Made by a program: the position numbers and the translations under genes | DNA from: Fermentimonas sp. | GTDB lineage: Bacteria > Bacteroidota > Bacteroidia > Bacteroidales > Dysgonomonadaceae | Direction: 5' to 3' | Length of the DNA stretch: 64,000 nucleotides | Assembly (NCBI GenBank): GCA_028709385.1 | Contig: JAQVXD010000007.1 | Location: forward strand, 1-64,000 | The notes under the pieces: model-generated | Databases searched by the model: none | Told to the model about the DNA's origin: nothing | What the model saw: only the letters and a program-made list of their open reading frames with translations | Shown: piece after piece, positions 44,580 to 55,793 of the stretch | Position numbering within the stretch: the stretch's first letter is position 1 | Layout: the number at the start of each line of letters is the position of its first letter

Positions 44580-45586
44580 TATATCTTTTCTGTATAAATA
44601 ACTTCCATCACGGTTTGTCCCACTGCTTTCAGCGTGTTCTTATCAATATTCCTCATATCATCTCTCTGAGTATGCCAATGCGGAGCAAAACCGGTTCTTG
44701 TGTCCTGTTTCAGGTTGATTATGTTTACACTTGGTGCTCTGTGGTGCTGGTTAACAGGAAGATGATCATCTGTGATATAACCGCCTCTCTGAGGAAGAAA
44801 GTAACCTGTATACCCTAATTTAATAGCAGTACTCCATATTTTATCTACTACATTGGATGCATATTGTAGTGAATATCCCTCCTTTAAGAAAGTAGCGTTT
44901 GCACTTCCAACCATATCTAAAAGGATACCATATTTAGCTTTATAGTCATCTATATGAGGCTGTTCTGACCAATACTTCGACCCAATGCACCACCAATCAC
45001 CCTGTACCCAATCTGAACTAAACGAAGGCTGTCCCCAATCCTCCAAATCAAAAAAGATAATATCTATACCAATCTCCAAAGGATTTTGCTGCATTTGACG
45101 CGCAATTTCAAGTAGTACTCCTACCCCACTTCCACCATCATCAGCACCTAAGATTGACTGATTCTGTTTTTCGGAATCACTTTCCTCATCAGCAAAAGGA
45201 CGTGAATCCCAATGTGCAAATAAAAGCAACCTTTCTTCAGCATCAGGATTATAACTGCCGATTATATTACGCAGTCTGATATTCTGTCCGTCATAATGAG
45301 TTACATCAGCCTGTTGCTCTACCACTTCTGCACCAAACTCCTGAAGTTTGGCAACCAGATAATCACCACACAGGTCATGTGCCTGAGTACCAGGCACACG
45401 AGGCCCAAAAGCCACCTGCCCCTCAATAAACTGATAAGCACTATCCGCGTTAAATTGTGGAGAAACCTGATTGTATGCCTCTTCTATTACCATCTTTTTA
45501 CTGGATTGGCAAGAGTTGCATGAGATTGAAAACAGCATACTTGTTATCAATACCAACACAATCGATAATTTCTTTAAATGCTTCAT
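44579..45586 (-). CDS. M28-family metallopeptidase / glutaminyl cyclase-like lipoprotein
   Basis: This 335-residue protein has a lipoprotein signal (lipobox FSISCNSCQ). It follows the M28 zinc-enzyme pattern: FAHWDSRPFADEES (His and Asp zinc ligands), ILGADDGGSGVGVLLEIAR (bridging Asp), then FDLEDWGQPS and, at the end, DDHLPVNQHHRAPSVNII with a C-terminal zinc His. The gap between motifs and the conserved W/F residues resemble bacterial glutaminyl-peptide cyclotransferases. So it either trims peptides or makes N-terminal pyroglutamate in the periplasm. It sits between an antiporter gene and sufE, co-oriented and tightly spaced. Confidence 0.85.
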   Translation of the reverse strand: MKHLKKLSIVLVLITSMLFSISCNSCQSSKKMVIEEAYNQVSPQFNADSAYQFIEGQVAFGPRVPGTQAHDLCGDYLVAKLQEFGAEVVEQQADVTHYDGQNIRLRNIIGSYNPDAEERLLLFAHWDSRPFADEESDSEKQNQSILGADDGGSGVGVLLEIARQMQQNPLEIGIDIIFFDLEDWGQPSFSSDWVQGDWWCIGSKYWSEQPHIDDYKAKYGILLDMVGSANATFLKEGYSLQYASNVVDKIWSTAIKLGYTGYFLPQRGGYITDDHLPVNQHHRAPSVNIINLKQDTRTGFAPHWHTQRDDMRNIDKNTLKAVGQTVMEVIYTEKI

Positions 45587-45592
45587 TTTAAT

Positions 45593-47110
45593 TTATTTGT
45601 TCTTCTGATAAGAATAGTCTGAAATTCCGATATTACTATATGTCTCCTTAAGAGCCTCCTCGTCATCAGAAATAACCAGAAGTTTATCTCCCGCAAATAA
45701 TTCTGTCTGACCGGTAGGCACAAAATACTGCTCTCCCCTTTTCACCATTACCACAAGTGTTTTATCAGGTAAGGGCATCTCGATCAGATTTCTGCCATAA
45801 CTAAGTGTTTCTTCAGAAATATGAATCTCTGTCATCGCAGATTTAATCTCTTCGGCAAATTCTACATCAAAATCCTCAAACTGCTTATACTTTGTAGGTT
45901 TCTCTGCCAATCCCAGCAATCTTGCCACAGCAGGTAATGAAGTACCCTGAACGAGCAATGACACAATAGTAATAACAAATACCATGTTAAAAATCCATCT
46001 TGCATGAGGAATATCGCCGGCAGCTAATGGAAGAATTGCAAAAATAATAGGAACAGCACCCCTTAAGCCTACCCACGATACATATAGCTTATCTTTAAAG
46101 CCTATTTTACGGAAGGGAGCTAAAGTCAGAAAAATAACAATGGGACGACCAAATAAAATCAGAAAGGCAGAAACAATAAGCGCCGGAACAGCCACATCTA
46201 TCAGTTCACTCGGATTTACAAGTAATCCCAAGGTAAGGAATAGAAGAATCTGACTCATCCATGCAAAACCATCCATAAACTTCATAGATGTACGTTTGTG
46301 AGTGAATTTGGAATTTCCTATAACCAACCCGGCAATATACACAGCCAGATAACCATTACCCTGAAGATAATAAGTAGATGCATAAATAAATATGCCCAAT
46401 GTGAGTAAAAGTATCGGATACAGAGCTACATTCTCCATTCGGATACGATTGATAATTCTTACAGCTCCTTTACCAAACAGAAATCCCAGTAAAGCTCCCA
46501 CAATCAGTTGCACCAACACCATCAGAATCACCATAAGGTAGTTAGGATTATCACCCGACTGAATAATCTGCATAAACATGAGTGTCAGCATGTAAGCCAT
46601 TGGGTCGTTACTACCACTCTCAAGCTCAAGTAACGGTCTGAGATTGTTTTTTAGTATAAGTCCTTTTGAACGTAGTATACCAAATACAGAAGCTGAATCA
46701 GTAGATGAAAAAGTGGAGGCAAGCAGTAAAGAAGTAACAAGACTAATTCCTAGTGCAGGAAACATCATCCCTGACAACCAATATATAAAGACACCTGTCA
46801 ATAGTGCAGTCAAAAGAACGCCAACCGTAGCAAGTACTATACCAGGAACAATAATTGGCTTAATTTCCTGAAATTTAGTGTCAAGTCCGCCCGAAAAAAG
46901 AATTATACAAAGACATATCGAGCTTATGGTTTGTGCTACCTGAACATTCTCAAACTGAAGGCCGAAACCATCTGTACCAAACACCATACCAATAATAAGA
47001 AACAGTAAAAGAACAGGTACTCCAAATTTAGAGCCTGCCTTTCCTACCAGCATACTTATAAAAAACAGGACGGAGCCAACAAGCAGCATTAATTCTGTAC
47101 TAATCTGCAT
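45593..47110 (-). CDS. Potassium/proton antiporter (CPA family, NhaP2/CvrA-like)
   Basis: This 505-residue protein has about twelve membrane helices in the first ~400 residues, with the ion-site motif STFSSTDSASVFGIL and the pore segment GRPIVIFLTLAPF. A cytoplasmic TrkA-C-like domain follows (about residues 405-500, ISEETLSYGRNLIEMPLPDKTLVVMVKRGEQYFVPTGQTEL). Family members exchange K+ or Na+ for protons and are gated by the regulatory tail. Its stop is 6 bases before the M28 peptidase start, suggesting one transcript. Confidence 0.9.
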   Translation of the reverse strand: MQISTELMLLVGSVLFFISMLVGKAGSKFGVPVLLLFLIIGMVFGTDGFGLQFENVQVAQTISSICLCIILFSGGLDTKFQEIKPIIVPGIVLATVGVLLTALLTGVFIYWLSGMMFPALGISLVTSLLLASTFSSTDSASVFGILRSKGLILKNNLRPLLELESGSNDPMAYMLTLMFMQIIQSGDNPNYLMVILMVLVQLIVGALLGFLFGKGAVRIINRIRMENVALYPILLLTLGIFIYASTYYLQGNGYLAVYIAGLVIGNSKFTHKRTSMKFMDGFAWMSQILLFLTLGLLVNPSELIDVAVPALIVSAFLILFGRPIVIFLTLAPFRKIGFKDKLYVSWVGLRGAVPIIFAILPLAAGDIPHARWIFNMVFVITIVSLLVQGTSLPAVARLLGLAEKPTKYKQFEDFDVEFAEEIKSAMTEIHISEETLSYGRNLIEMPLPDKTLVVMVKRGEQYFVPTGQTELFAGDKLLVISDDEEALKETYSNIGISDYSYQKNK

Positions 47111-47180
47111 TTTTTCAATATTTATTTAAAATAAAATTTTTGACACTACTCTTTACACTGACTATCAGCATTATTATCTA

Positions 47181-48089
47181 CTATTTTTGTTTAAATGATA
47201 TATGATCATCACCCACAATTAATTCAGCCTTTTCGCCCATGATTAACGGAAAATTCAATTTAACATGCCCGCCAGGAAAATTAAAACATACCGGAAATTT
47301 ATAATCTTCAACTACAGCCCTGATTGACTCGTACAATGAACCATACATCTGATCATCCTCTTCGTAATCGGTAAACCGGCCTACAATAAAACCGCTTATT
47401 TTACTGAAAACACCTGATATTTTCAACTGATGCATCAATCTATCCACCTTGTAAGGCGCTTCACCAACATCTTCAATAAAAAGAATACCTTTATATGGTA
47501 TTCTTAAATATTTTGATCCAAGCAATCCGCAGAAGACAGATAAGTTACCACCAAATAGTCTCCCGGCACCTCTACCAGTACGGTTTAATGACTCATAACC
47601 CTTAACCGGTATTTCATAATCAACCGATTGACCTGAAAGTATACTCTTTGTGTACCTCACAGAAACATCCTCAGCCCCTTCTTCCGAAAAATGTTTAGCC
47701 ATTGGCGCATGCATCGATGTAATTCCATTTTTCTGGAGAACAGCATGCAGAGCAGTTATATCACTATAACCAAGAACCCATTTTGGATGTTTTCTGATTG
47801 AAGAGAAATTTAGTTTATCAAGAAGGTGAATAACCCCATAGCCTCCTCTGGAACAAAAAACCAGCTTAACTAACGGGTCATCAAAAGCGCTTTGAAGATC
47901 AAAAAAACGTTCTTTAACCGATCCGCTGAATCTGCCTGATTCACCAAGAGCAAACCGTCCGATGTCAGTTTTCAGTCCCCAGCTATCCAAGATAGTTGCA
48001 GCATCCTTCACAAGACATTCATCAATTCTCCCGGAAGGAGAAATGATAACTGCCTTATCATTAAATTGTAATGGAGCCGGTCGAAGCAT
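47181..48089 (-). CDS. LD-carboxypeptidase (peptidase family S66)
   Basis: This 302-residue enzyme has the S66 layout. The serine nucleophile would lie near FCSRGGYGVIHLLD (about residue 95), with the Glu in ILFIEDVGEAPYKVDR and the His in FPGGHVKLNFPLIMG. LD-carboxypeptidases remove the terminal D-Ala from tetrapeptides in recycled murein, after the peptides are brought into the cytoplasm. No signal peptide is present, which fits. It lies 17 bases downstream of gyrB, with which it may share a transcript. Confidence 0.92.
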   Translation of the reverse strand: MLRPAPLQFNDKAVIISPSGRIDECLVKDAATILDSWGLKTDIGRFALGESGRFSGSVKERFFDLQSAFDDPLVKLVFCSRGGYGVIHLLDKLNFSSIRKHPKWVLGYSDITALHAVLQKNGITSMHAPMAKHFSEEGAEDVSVRYTKSILSGQSVDYEIPVKGYESLNRTGRGAGRLFGGNLSVFCGLLGSKYLRIPYKGILFIEDVGEAPYKVDRLMHQLKISGVFSKISGFIVGRFTDYEEDDQMYGSLYESIRAVVEDYKFPVCFNFPGGHVKLNFPLIMGEKAELIVGDDHISFKQK

Positions 48090-48106
48090 TATTATTCTAT
48101 TGATGG

Positions 48107-50074
<1,968 letters not shown>

Positions 50075-50137
50075 TTAATTAAATCTTTCTAAAAATTAGG
50101 TATTTACAATCAAGTAATAATATTTACTTAAACCGAG

Positions 50138-50168
50138 CAAATATACAAAAAAAACGCCTCTTTACCAA
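50138..50168 (-). promoter_or_regulatory. Promoter of gyrB
   Basis: On the minus strand TTGG, 19 bases and TATATTTG fit the Bacteroidota promoter pattern (the -33 box has one mismatch). It lies 73 bases before the gyrB start codon. Confidence 0.65.
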
Positions 50169-50210
50169 TCCTTTTTTGCTTTTTTACGGCTGTTTATATG
50201 GCCATTTTAC

Positions 50211-50236
50211 AAAAAAAAGCGGACAATGTGCCCGCT
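50211..50236 (-). terminator. Intrinsic terminator after the Dabb gene
   Basis: AGCGGGC/GTCCGCT pair on the minus strand (7 bp with a G-U pair), followed by a T run, downstream of the Dabb stop at 50263. Confidence 0.7.
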
Positions 50237-50262
50237 CTTCAATATGCTAAAAAAGGATCAAC

Positions 50263-50568
50263 TTAAAATTCGTAATCTATAGCTGCCCTTGATGTTCTGA
50301 CCTTTGTTATATAAGCGCCCACTTTCATATGATCTGGATGCACAGCATAAGTTCTGACATCCTCCATTGAATCAAATTCACTTTCCAGAATTATATCATG
50401 ATTGTCATCTGATGCATCAGGATGATTTATCTTTACCTCGATTTTTCTTATCACAGGTATAGTATCTTTTAACGCCTCAAGCTTTTCTTTAATAATCAAA
50501 GCGTTTTCTGCTCTTGTCTTACCTTCAGCCTCACTGGCCAACTTAAATAAAACTATATGCTTTACCAT
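50263..50568 (-). CDS. Dabb (stress-response A/B barrel) family protein
   Basis: This 101-residue cytoplasmic protein has the Dabb dimeric alpha/beta-barrel pattern: MVKHIVLFKL at the start, a helical stretch (NALIIKEKLEALKDTIPVI), and HDIILESEFDSMEDVRTYAVHPDH near the end. Family members are small dimeric barrels; most have no known reaction. It has its own terminator downstream and sits between rpsT and gyrB without apparent functional tie. Start and stop are clear. Confidence 0.85.
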   Translation of the reverse strand: MVKHIVLFKLASEAEGKTRAENALIIKEKLEALKDTIPVIRKIEVKINHPDASDDNHDIILESEFDSMEDVRTYAVHPDHMKVGAYITKVRTSRAAIDYEF

Positions 50569-50622
50569 AACTTTTAGATTTACTATTATTAATGAATAAT
50601 TTTCACTCTTTCCGAAAAACAG

Positions 50623-50652
50623 AAAAAGCCGAACAAATATGATCGGCTTTTT
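50623..50652 (-). terminator. Intrinsic terminator after rpsT
   Basis: Perfect 10-bp inverted repeat AAAAAGCCGA / TCGGCTTTTT lies just beyond the rpsT stop on the minus strand, with the T run inside the stem. Confidence 0.8.
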
Positions 50653-50675
50653 CTATATGCAGTTAATTGTCTTAA

Positions 50676-50930
50676 TTAGCTCAGCTTGTTCATATGAGCA
50701 GCTAATTTAGACTTCAGATTATTGGCTTTATTCTGATGTATGACATTCTTCTTTGCCAGTTTGTCTAACATTGAACAAACCTCAGGATACATCTTTTGTG
50801 CCTCCTCTTTTGAATCAGTAGAACGGAATTTACGAACTTTATTTCTGGTTGTACGTGAAGCGTATCTATTTGTAAGGCGCAGAGCTTTTGTCTGCCTGAT
50901 TCTTTTTTCTGATGATTTGTGATTTGCCAT
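50676..50930 (-). CDS. rpsT: 30S ribosomal protein S20
   Basis: This 84-residue, strongly basic protein has the S20 pattern: [22 protein letters not shown] at the start and [21 protein letters not shown] at the end. S20 binds 16S rRNA in the small subunit and helps early assembly. The gene is preceded 25 bases upstream by tRNA-Glu on the same strand, so the two may be cut from one transcript. A terminator follows. Confidence 0.97.
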   Translation of the reverse strand: MANHKSSEKRIRQTKALRLTNRYASRTTRNKVRKFRSTDSKEEAQKMYPEVCSMLDKLAKKNVIHQNKANNLKSKLAAHMNKLS

Positions 50931-50955
50931 TTCGTTGACTTTATTTCTTTTTTAT

Positions 50956-51030
50956 TGGTAGCCCATAGGAGAATCGAACTCCTCTTTCAAGAATGAAAAT
51001 CTTGCGTCCTAACCGATAGACGAATGGGCC
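50956..51030 (-). tRNA. tRNA-Glu (anticodon UUC)
   Basis: The minus strand gives a 75-base cloverleaf: acceptor GGCCCAT/ATGGGCT (with a G-U first pair, as in other Bacteroidota tRNA-Glu), a D arm, an anticodon stem CAAGA/TCTTG with loop TTTTCAT (anticodon UUC), and a T arm with GTTCGATTC. The ACCA end is encoded. It lies directly upstream of rpsT under a consensus promoter. Confidence 0.95.
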
Positions 51031-51082
51031 ATTGCAGGCGTTAACCTTGTTAATCTGATAGCCGAGGCTCAAATTGCGGGTG

Positions 51083-51113
51083 CAAATATAGAGCGTTTTT
51101 TTTAAACTGCAAA
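51083..51113 (-). promoter_or_regulatory. Promoter of tRNA-Glu and rpsT
   Basis: On the minus strand TTTG, 19 bases and TATATTTG are a full match to the Bacteroidota consensus. It lies about 53 bases before the tRNA 5' end. Confidence 0.85.
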
Positions 51114-51368
51114 ACTTTCTGCGGACTTTTCCTTATTTTTTTTCAAAACAGTAAAAAACTCACTTTTTAACAAACAGTTTCTTTATAATACTGACACATT
51201 TATAATACACAGATGTAATATAAAAATAATTTAGGCTTAGTATTCTTCTCTAATTGTTCTTTTGTAAAAGGAGATTAAAAGAGCAAGATAAGGAGAATAT
51301 AACAGCAATGTAATAACAATGTATAGTTATGTATTAAATTTATCGCATCTTTTTTCCATTCAATAAAA

Positions 51369-51399
51369 TTGGTACTTTTAAATATTTTATCTATTTTTG
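51369..51399 (+). promoter_or_regulatory. Promoter of rpmH
   Basis: TTGG, 19 bases and TATTTTTG fit the Bacteroidota pattern (one mismatch in the -33 box), about 66 bases upstream of the rpmH start. Between here and the tRNA promoter (51114-51368) there is only AT-rich DNA without a recognised gene. Confidence 0.7.
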
Positions 51400-51465
51400 C
51401 ACCCCGTAATAGATTTGAATTAAGCGGATCAATAAAATTTGAATAGTAAATAATAATATAGTCAA

Positions 51466-51612
51466 ATGAAAAGAACATTCCAGCCGTCAAACAGAAAGAG
51501 AAAAAACAAACATGGTTTCCGTACCAGAATGGCTACAAAGAACGGTAGAAAAGTACTTGCAACACGTCGCGCAAAGGGCAGAGCAAGATTAACTGTATCC
51601 GACGAATATTAA
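51466..51612 (+). CDS. rpmH: 50S ribosomal protein L34
   Basis: This 48-residue protein is too short for the ORF track but is unmistakable: [19 protein letters not shown], then [21 protein letters not shown]34 is a small, very basic component of the large ribosomal subunit. The start is ATG 51466 and the stop TAA 51610-51612. A promoter lies upstream and two hairpins lie downstream. The genes beyond (PASTA protein, RluD-type synthase) are read in the same direction but after a terminator. Confidence 0.97.
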   Translation: MKRTFQPSNRKRKNKHGFRTRMATKNGRKVLATRRAKGRARLTVSDEY

Positions 51613-51688
51613 AAATAATTCCGTAACTGTAACAGACGGAGTCGGTGAAAGCTTTAACCCGCGAAAGAATAATATTTATTCGCGGAAG

Positions 51689-51725
51689 AAACAGGAATTC
51701 GGTATATCCGCATTTCTGTTTTTTT
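51689..51725 (+). terminator. Intrinsic terminator after rpmH
   Basis: AAACAG...CTGTTT close a longer hairpin (with GGTATATCC at the tip), followed by a run of seven Ts. A second, adjacent hairpin (CCGCGAA...TTCGCGG, about 51659-51685) precedes it without a T run. Confidence 0.75.
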
Positions 51726-51802
51726 GTTTGAACTTCCTCTGCTATCATTTTTTTAGTACTTTTGTAAAGTAAACAGATTACACAATTACTAACGCTTTAG
51801 TT

Positions 51803-52468
51803 ATGAGCAATAAAAAGGTCGACAGGCCAATTTTCGGCAACAGTATCTTAAAAAATATATTAGTGATGATCACTACAGGAATAATACTTGTTGTGATCAC
51901 GTTATTATTCCTGAATTTATACACCAGGCACGGGCAGAATGTTGTAGTACCCCGATTAGAAGGTCTTCAAATTGAGGAAGCAAACATTATTCTCAAGGCA
52001 AAAGGTCTTCATGCAGAAATAGTGGATTCCGTTTATCACCGTGATGCAGTTCCCGGAGCAATTTTTGATCAAACGCCCAAGTCCGGCAACAAAGTTAAAG
52101 AGGGGCGATCAATTTATGTTACGATCTACTCCAAGAGTCCAGTGCAAATAGCTGTTCCAGGTCTTGTAGACTACTCAACCCGTCAGGCTGTTGCTCTTCT
52201 TAATTCGCTCGGTTTCACCCAGATCTCAATTGAAGAGGTAGCTTCAGAATACTCCGGACTGGTTATGGCAGTTGAATATCACGGAAGATCATTGTTACCA
52301 GACGAAAAAATACCGGCCGGTTCTCCCCTGAATCTCAAAGTAAGCAGCAGCGAGCTTGCAGATTCTCTGGGTGTGAACGATGAAATTATAATAGCACCGG
52401 GAAGTCTGAATAATGATGCCGAAAATCAGTCCTCCGGTGAAGGTGGCTTCGATGATTCATTTTTCTAA
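51803..52468 (+). CDS. PASTA-domain membrane protein
   Basis: This 221-residue protein has a cytoplasmic N-terminus, one membrane helix (about residues 18-40, ILVMITTGIILVVITLLFL) and at least two extracytoplasmic PASTA domains (about 45-113 and 115-185). These show typical starts (VVPRLEGLQIEEANIIL and AVPGLVDYSTRQAVALL) and the DQTPKSGNKVKEG and EKIPAGSPLNL turns. No kinase domain is attached. PASTA domains bind peptidoglycan or muropeptides, so it may sense or position the cell wall. It is followed by the RluD-type gene 11 bases later, a gene order seen in Bacteroidota. Confidence 0.9.
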   Translation: MSNKKVDRPIFGNSILKNILVMITTGIILVVITLLFLNLYTRHGQNVVVPRLEGLQIEEANIILKAKGLHAEIVDSVYHRDAVPGAIFDQTPKSGNKVKEGRSIYVTIYSKSPVQIAVPGLVDYSTRQAVALLNSLGFTQISIEEVASEYSGLVMAVEYHGRSLLPDEKIPAGSPLNLKVSSSELADSLGVNDEIIIAPGSLNNDAENQSSGEGGFDDSFF

Positions 52469-52479
52469 ATAAATACCTT

Positions 52480-53565
52480 GTGACAGAAAACGATTATGAC
52501 AATATCGACTTTTTGCCGGAGGATGATGATGAGTTATTAGAAGAATCCGGTGATCAAAATCAAAAATACGAGCATTACCGATTTGTAGCAGACAAGGGGC
52601 AAGGTCTTCTGAGAGTCGACAAATTTTTATCTGTACGTATTGAAGGAGCCTCAAGAAACCGCATACAGCAGGCTGCTGAAGCCAATTCTATTCTTGTGAA
52701 CGGTAATCCTGTAAAATCCAATTATAAAGTTAAACCACAGGATGTAATTTCTCTTGTTCTTGACTGGCCAAAGCGTGAGCTGGAAATCATCCCTGAAAAT
52801 ATCCCTATAAACATTGTTTATGAAGATGATGATCTAATGGTGGTCAACAAACCTCCGGGAATGGTTGTACACCCGGGTCACGGGAACTATACAGGAACAC
52901 TTGTTAATGCAATTGCTTATTATCTGGGTTATAAAAATATTAAAGATATCGACGACCCCAGATTGGGATTAGTGCACAGAATTGATAAAGACACATCAGG
53001 TCTGCTGTTAATTGCAAAAACCCCAAAAGCTAAAACAAATCTGTCAGGTCAGTTTTTCCGCAAGGAAACAAAACGACTATATACAGCACTTGTTTGGGGT
53101 AACGTATCAGAAGACATCGGTACGATAGAAGGAAATATTGGTCGCGATCCCAAAGACCGGATGTTGATGAAAGTATTTCCGGAAGGAGAACAGGGTAAAA
53201 CAGCAGTAACCCACTACCGTGTACTTGAGCGTTTTGGCTATGTCACGCTGGTTGAGTGTAGACTCGATACAGGGCGTACACATCAGATTCGTGTTCACAT
53301 GAAACACCTGGGTCATACACTGTTTAATGATGAACGTTATGGAGGTAACGATATACTGAGAGGAACACGTTTTGCAAAATACAAACAATTTATTTATAAT
53401 TGCTTCGAAATTTGTCCGCGACAATGCCTGCATGCTAAAACACTGGGTTTTGTACATCCGTCAACCCTTCAGGAGCTGAATTTTGATAGCGACCTGCCTG
53501 AAGATATGCAAGCAGTTATAGAGAAATGGAGAATATATACAGCTTCGAGAGATCTAAATGATTAA
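52480..53565 (+). CDS. RluA/RluD-family pseudouridine synthase (GTG start)
   Basis: The only good start is GTG 52480; the frame has no nearby ATG. The 361-residue protein has an acidic N-terminal extension, an S4 RNA-binding domain (GLLRVDKFLSVRIEGASRNRIQQ) and the catalytic domain with the aspartate in HRIDKDTSGLLLIAK, plus GRTHQIRVHMKHLGHTL. It isomerises uridines in 23S rRNA, most likely the RluD sites of helix 69. It is 11 bases past the PASTA gene and ends about 58 bases before the ddl start. Confidence 0.93.
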   Translation: MTENDYDNIDFLPEDDDELLEESGDQNQKYEHYRFVADKGQGLLRVDKFLSVRIEGASRNRIQQAAEANSILVNGNPVKSNYKVKPQDVISLVLDWPKRELEIIPENIPINIVYEDDDLMVVNKPPGMVVHPGHGNYTGTLVNAIAYYLGYKNIKDIDDPRLGLVHRIDKDTSGLLLIAKTPKAKTNLSGQFFRKETKRLYTALVWGNVSEDIGTIEGNIGRDPKDRMLMKVFPEGEQGKTAVTHYRVLERFGYVTLVECRLDTGRTHQIRVHMKHLGHTLFNDERYGGNDILRGTRFAKYKQFIYNCFEICPRQCLHAKTLGFVHPSTLQELNFDSDLPEDMQAVIEKWRIYTASRDLND

Positions 53566-53623
53566 GTTCTGTGATCAATCAAAAATAAAAAGGCGTCCTA
53601 TTTGTTCAAATTTAAAAATCTGT

Positions 53624-54619
53624 ATGAAGAAAAATATTGCTGTTGTCTGGGGTGGCTATTCAAGTGAAAAAATCGTATCCGAAAAGAGTGCCGAAGGAGT
53701 CAGTTCCTTTATAGACAACGATAAATATAACACGTTCAAGGTAAGAATAGATCGTGACTCATGGGTGGTGGAATATAAAAACAATTATCTTCCTGTAAAC
53801 AAAAATGACTTCAGTTTTACAGCAGAAGATGATAAAATAATCTTTGATTTCGCATATAACACTATTCACGGAACACCAGGAGAAGACGGACTGCTTCAGG
53901 GATATTTTGATATGCTGGGTATTCCCTACTCCAACTGTGGCGTACTTGCATCTGCACTGACTTTCAATAAATACACATCTAATAATTTTCTGAAAAGCTT
54001 CGGAATCAAGGTAGCTGACTCTGTATTGCTAAGAAAAGGAGATAAGTTTGAAATCAACACGATAGCCGAAAAACTGGGTCTGCCAGTTTTCGTTAAGCCT
54101 AATGTGGGTGGGTCGAGCTTTGCTACTACTAAAGTGAAAGTGGCTTTGAAAATGAAAGATGCAATAATTGAAGCGTTCAATGAAGCACCTGAGGTAATTA
54201 TTGAGAGTTTTGTGAAAGGTACCGAAGTAACCTGTGGATGCTACGAAACAGAAAAAGGCATTACTGTATTGCCATTGACCGAAGTAGTGACTGAAAATGA
54301 GTTTTTCGACTATGGTGCAAAGTACCTGGGTGAGGTTGAAGAGATTACGCCGGCACGTATCCCGGTAAAGCTCACTTTGGAAATTCAAAGGGAAACAGAA
54401 AGAATTTATAAGCTTATAGGAGCAAAAGGAATTATAAGAGCTGACTATATAATTATGGACAATACACCTGTATTATTAGAGGTTAATACAACTCCCGGAA
54501 TGACGGCTACCAGCTTTATTCCTCAGCAGGTGGCTGCAGCAGGTCTAACAATGAAAGATGTAATAACAGAAATTATTGAAACAGAATTCAATAAATACAA
54601 GAACACTCAATCACAGTAA
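53624..54619 (+). CDS. ddl: D-alanine--D-alanine ligase
   Basis: I start at ATG 53624 (MKKNIAVVWGGYSSEKIVSE), because the track ORF begins inside the preceding gene. The 331-residue ATP-grasp enzyme shows HGTPGEDGLLQGYFD, PVFVKPNVGGSSFATTKVK for nucleotide binding, IESFVKGTEVTCGCYE, and LLEVNTTPGMTATSFIPQQ near the end. It joins two D-alanines for peptidoglycan precursors. The neighbouring PASTA protein also concerns the cell wall. It is followed 14 bases later by the acyltransferase gene. Confidence 0.96.
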   Translation: MKKNIAVVWGGYSSEKIVSEKSAEGVSSFIDNDKYNTFKVRIDRDSWVVEYKNNYLPVNKNDFSFTAEDDKIIFDFAYNTIHGTPGEDGLLQGYFDMLGIPYSNCGVLASALTFNKYTSNNFLKSFGIKVADSVLLRKGDKFEINTIAEKLGLPVFVKPNVGGSSFATTKVKVALKMKDAIIEAFNEAPEVIIESFVKGTEVTCGCYETEKGITVLPLTEVVTENEFFDYGAKYLGEVEEITPARIPVKLTLEIQRETERIYKLIGAKGIIRADYIIMDNTPVLLEVNTTPGMTATSFIPQQVAAAGLTMKDVITEIIETEFNKYKNTQSQ

Positions 54620-54633
54620 AAAATATTAGCAAT

Positions 54634-55785
54634 ATGAATAATTCTGACAATCAGTTTGATGATATACGCCCTCTGAATGACAATGAAGTACCAGAAGCTA
54701 TAGCTCAGCTTTTAGCCGATGAAAGATTCAAAAGGGCTGTAGAGCAAATAGTGAAACCCTATACATGGGAACAATTTTCTTCTATGTTGTCGATGTGCAA
54801 GTCTAAATATGACTTCCAAAAAAATATCATTTACCCGATAATGAATCGGTTAATTGATAAAACAACTGAAGAAATGAATGGTTACGGGTGGGAAAATATA
54901 AACGAAAACGAAGGTAATCTTTTCATCTCCAATCATCGCGATATAGTACTGGATGCGGCCTTCTTTAACATGTTGCTTTTCGATAAAAATAAAAACACCA
55001 CCGAGATTGCCATAGGTGACAATCTGCTAATATATCCCTGGATAGAAAAACTGGTTCGTTTAAATAAAAGTTTTATAGTAAAAAGAGGGGTTTCGGTACG
55101 TCAGATGTTGATAGTTTCGAAACACCTGTCAGATTATATACATGATTGTATAAAAAACCGCAATCAATCAATATGGCTTGCGCAGAGAGAAGGGCGTGCA
55201 AAGAATTCTGATGACAGAACACAAACGAGCTTGTTGAAGATGCTCACTCTCCACGACAGTTCAGACCCTCTGAACACAATAAAACAGTTAAATATCATTC
55301 CTCTCTCAATATCTTATGAATATGACCCATGCGATTTTCTTAAAGCAAAAGAGTTTCAGCTGAAACGAGACAATCCAGAACATAAGAAAAGTCAGGCCGA
55401 TGACATTGAGAACATGTACACAGGGTTGGTAGGGTATAAAGGAAGAGTACATTTCAAACTAAGCGAAAATATTAATCCTCTTTTAAGTGAAATACCTTCA
55501 GAAACAGGAAGAAATGAAATACTTGACAAGGTTGCAGTGATTATCGACAAAGCTATATTCAGGAATTACTCTTTTTTCCCTGTAAATTATATCGCGTACG
55601 ACATGATGACCGGCTCACAAAAGTTCTCACCTGAATATAGTGATGAGGAGAAGCAAAACTTTATCAATTATATTAATTCACAGATTGAAAAAATAAACAT
55701 TCCGAATAAAGATGAGGACTTTCTGCGCAGTAAAATGATTGAGATGTATGGTAACACGGTTAAAAATCACCTGAACAGCAAATAG
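54634..55785 (+). CDS. Acyltransferase of the PlsC-like family
   Basis: This 383-residue protein carries the PlsC-like acyltransferase motifs: NHRDIVLDAAFF (the H-x4-D pair, about residues 99-104) and AQREGRAKN (the glycerol-phosphate-binding EGR). The remainder is longer than normal LPA acyltransferases (about 250), with extra helical regions before and after. It has no strong membrane segments, so it may be peripheral. It probably acylates lysophosphatidate or a related lipid; the substrate is inference. It is part of the rightward run after ddl. Confidence 0.82.
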   Translation: MNNSDNQFDDIRPLNDNEVPEAIAQLLADERFKRAVEQIVKPYTWEQFSSMLSMCKSKYDFQKNIIYPIMNRLIDKTTEEMNGYGWENINENEGNLFISNHRDIVLDAAFFNMLLFDKNKNTTEIAIGDNLLIYPWIEKLVRLNKSFIVKRGVSVRQMLIVSKHLSDYIHDCIKNRNQSIWLAQREGRAKNSDDRTQTSLLKMLTLHDSSDPLNTIKQLNIIPLSISYEYDPCDFLKAKEFQLKRDNPEHKKSQADDIENMYTGLVGYKGRVHFKLSENINPLLSEIPSETGRNEILDKVAVIIDKAIFRNYSFFPVNYIAYDMMTGSQKFSPEYSDEEKQNFINYINSQIEKINIPNKDEDFLRSKMIEMYGNTVKNHLNSK

Positions 55786-55793
55786 TTTCTGTA

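Noticed and set aside
51275-51748. Minus-strand ORFs around rpmH
   Set aside because: They are shadows in AT-rich DNA and opposite the L34 gene; no ribosome binding site or homologous motif is visible.
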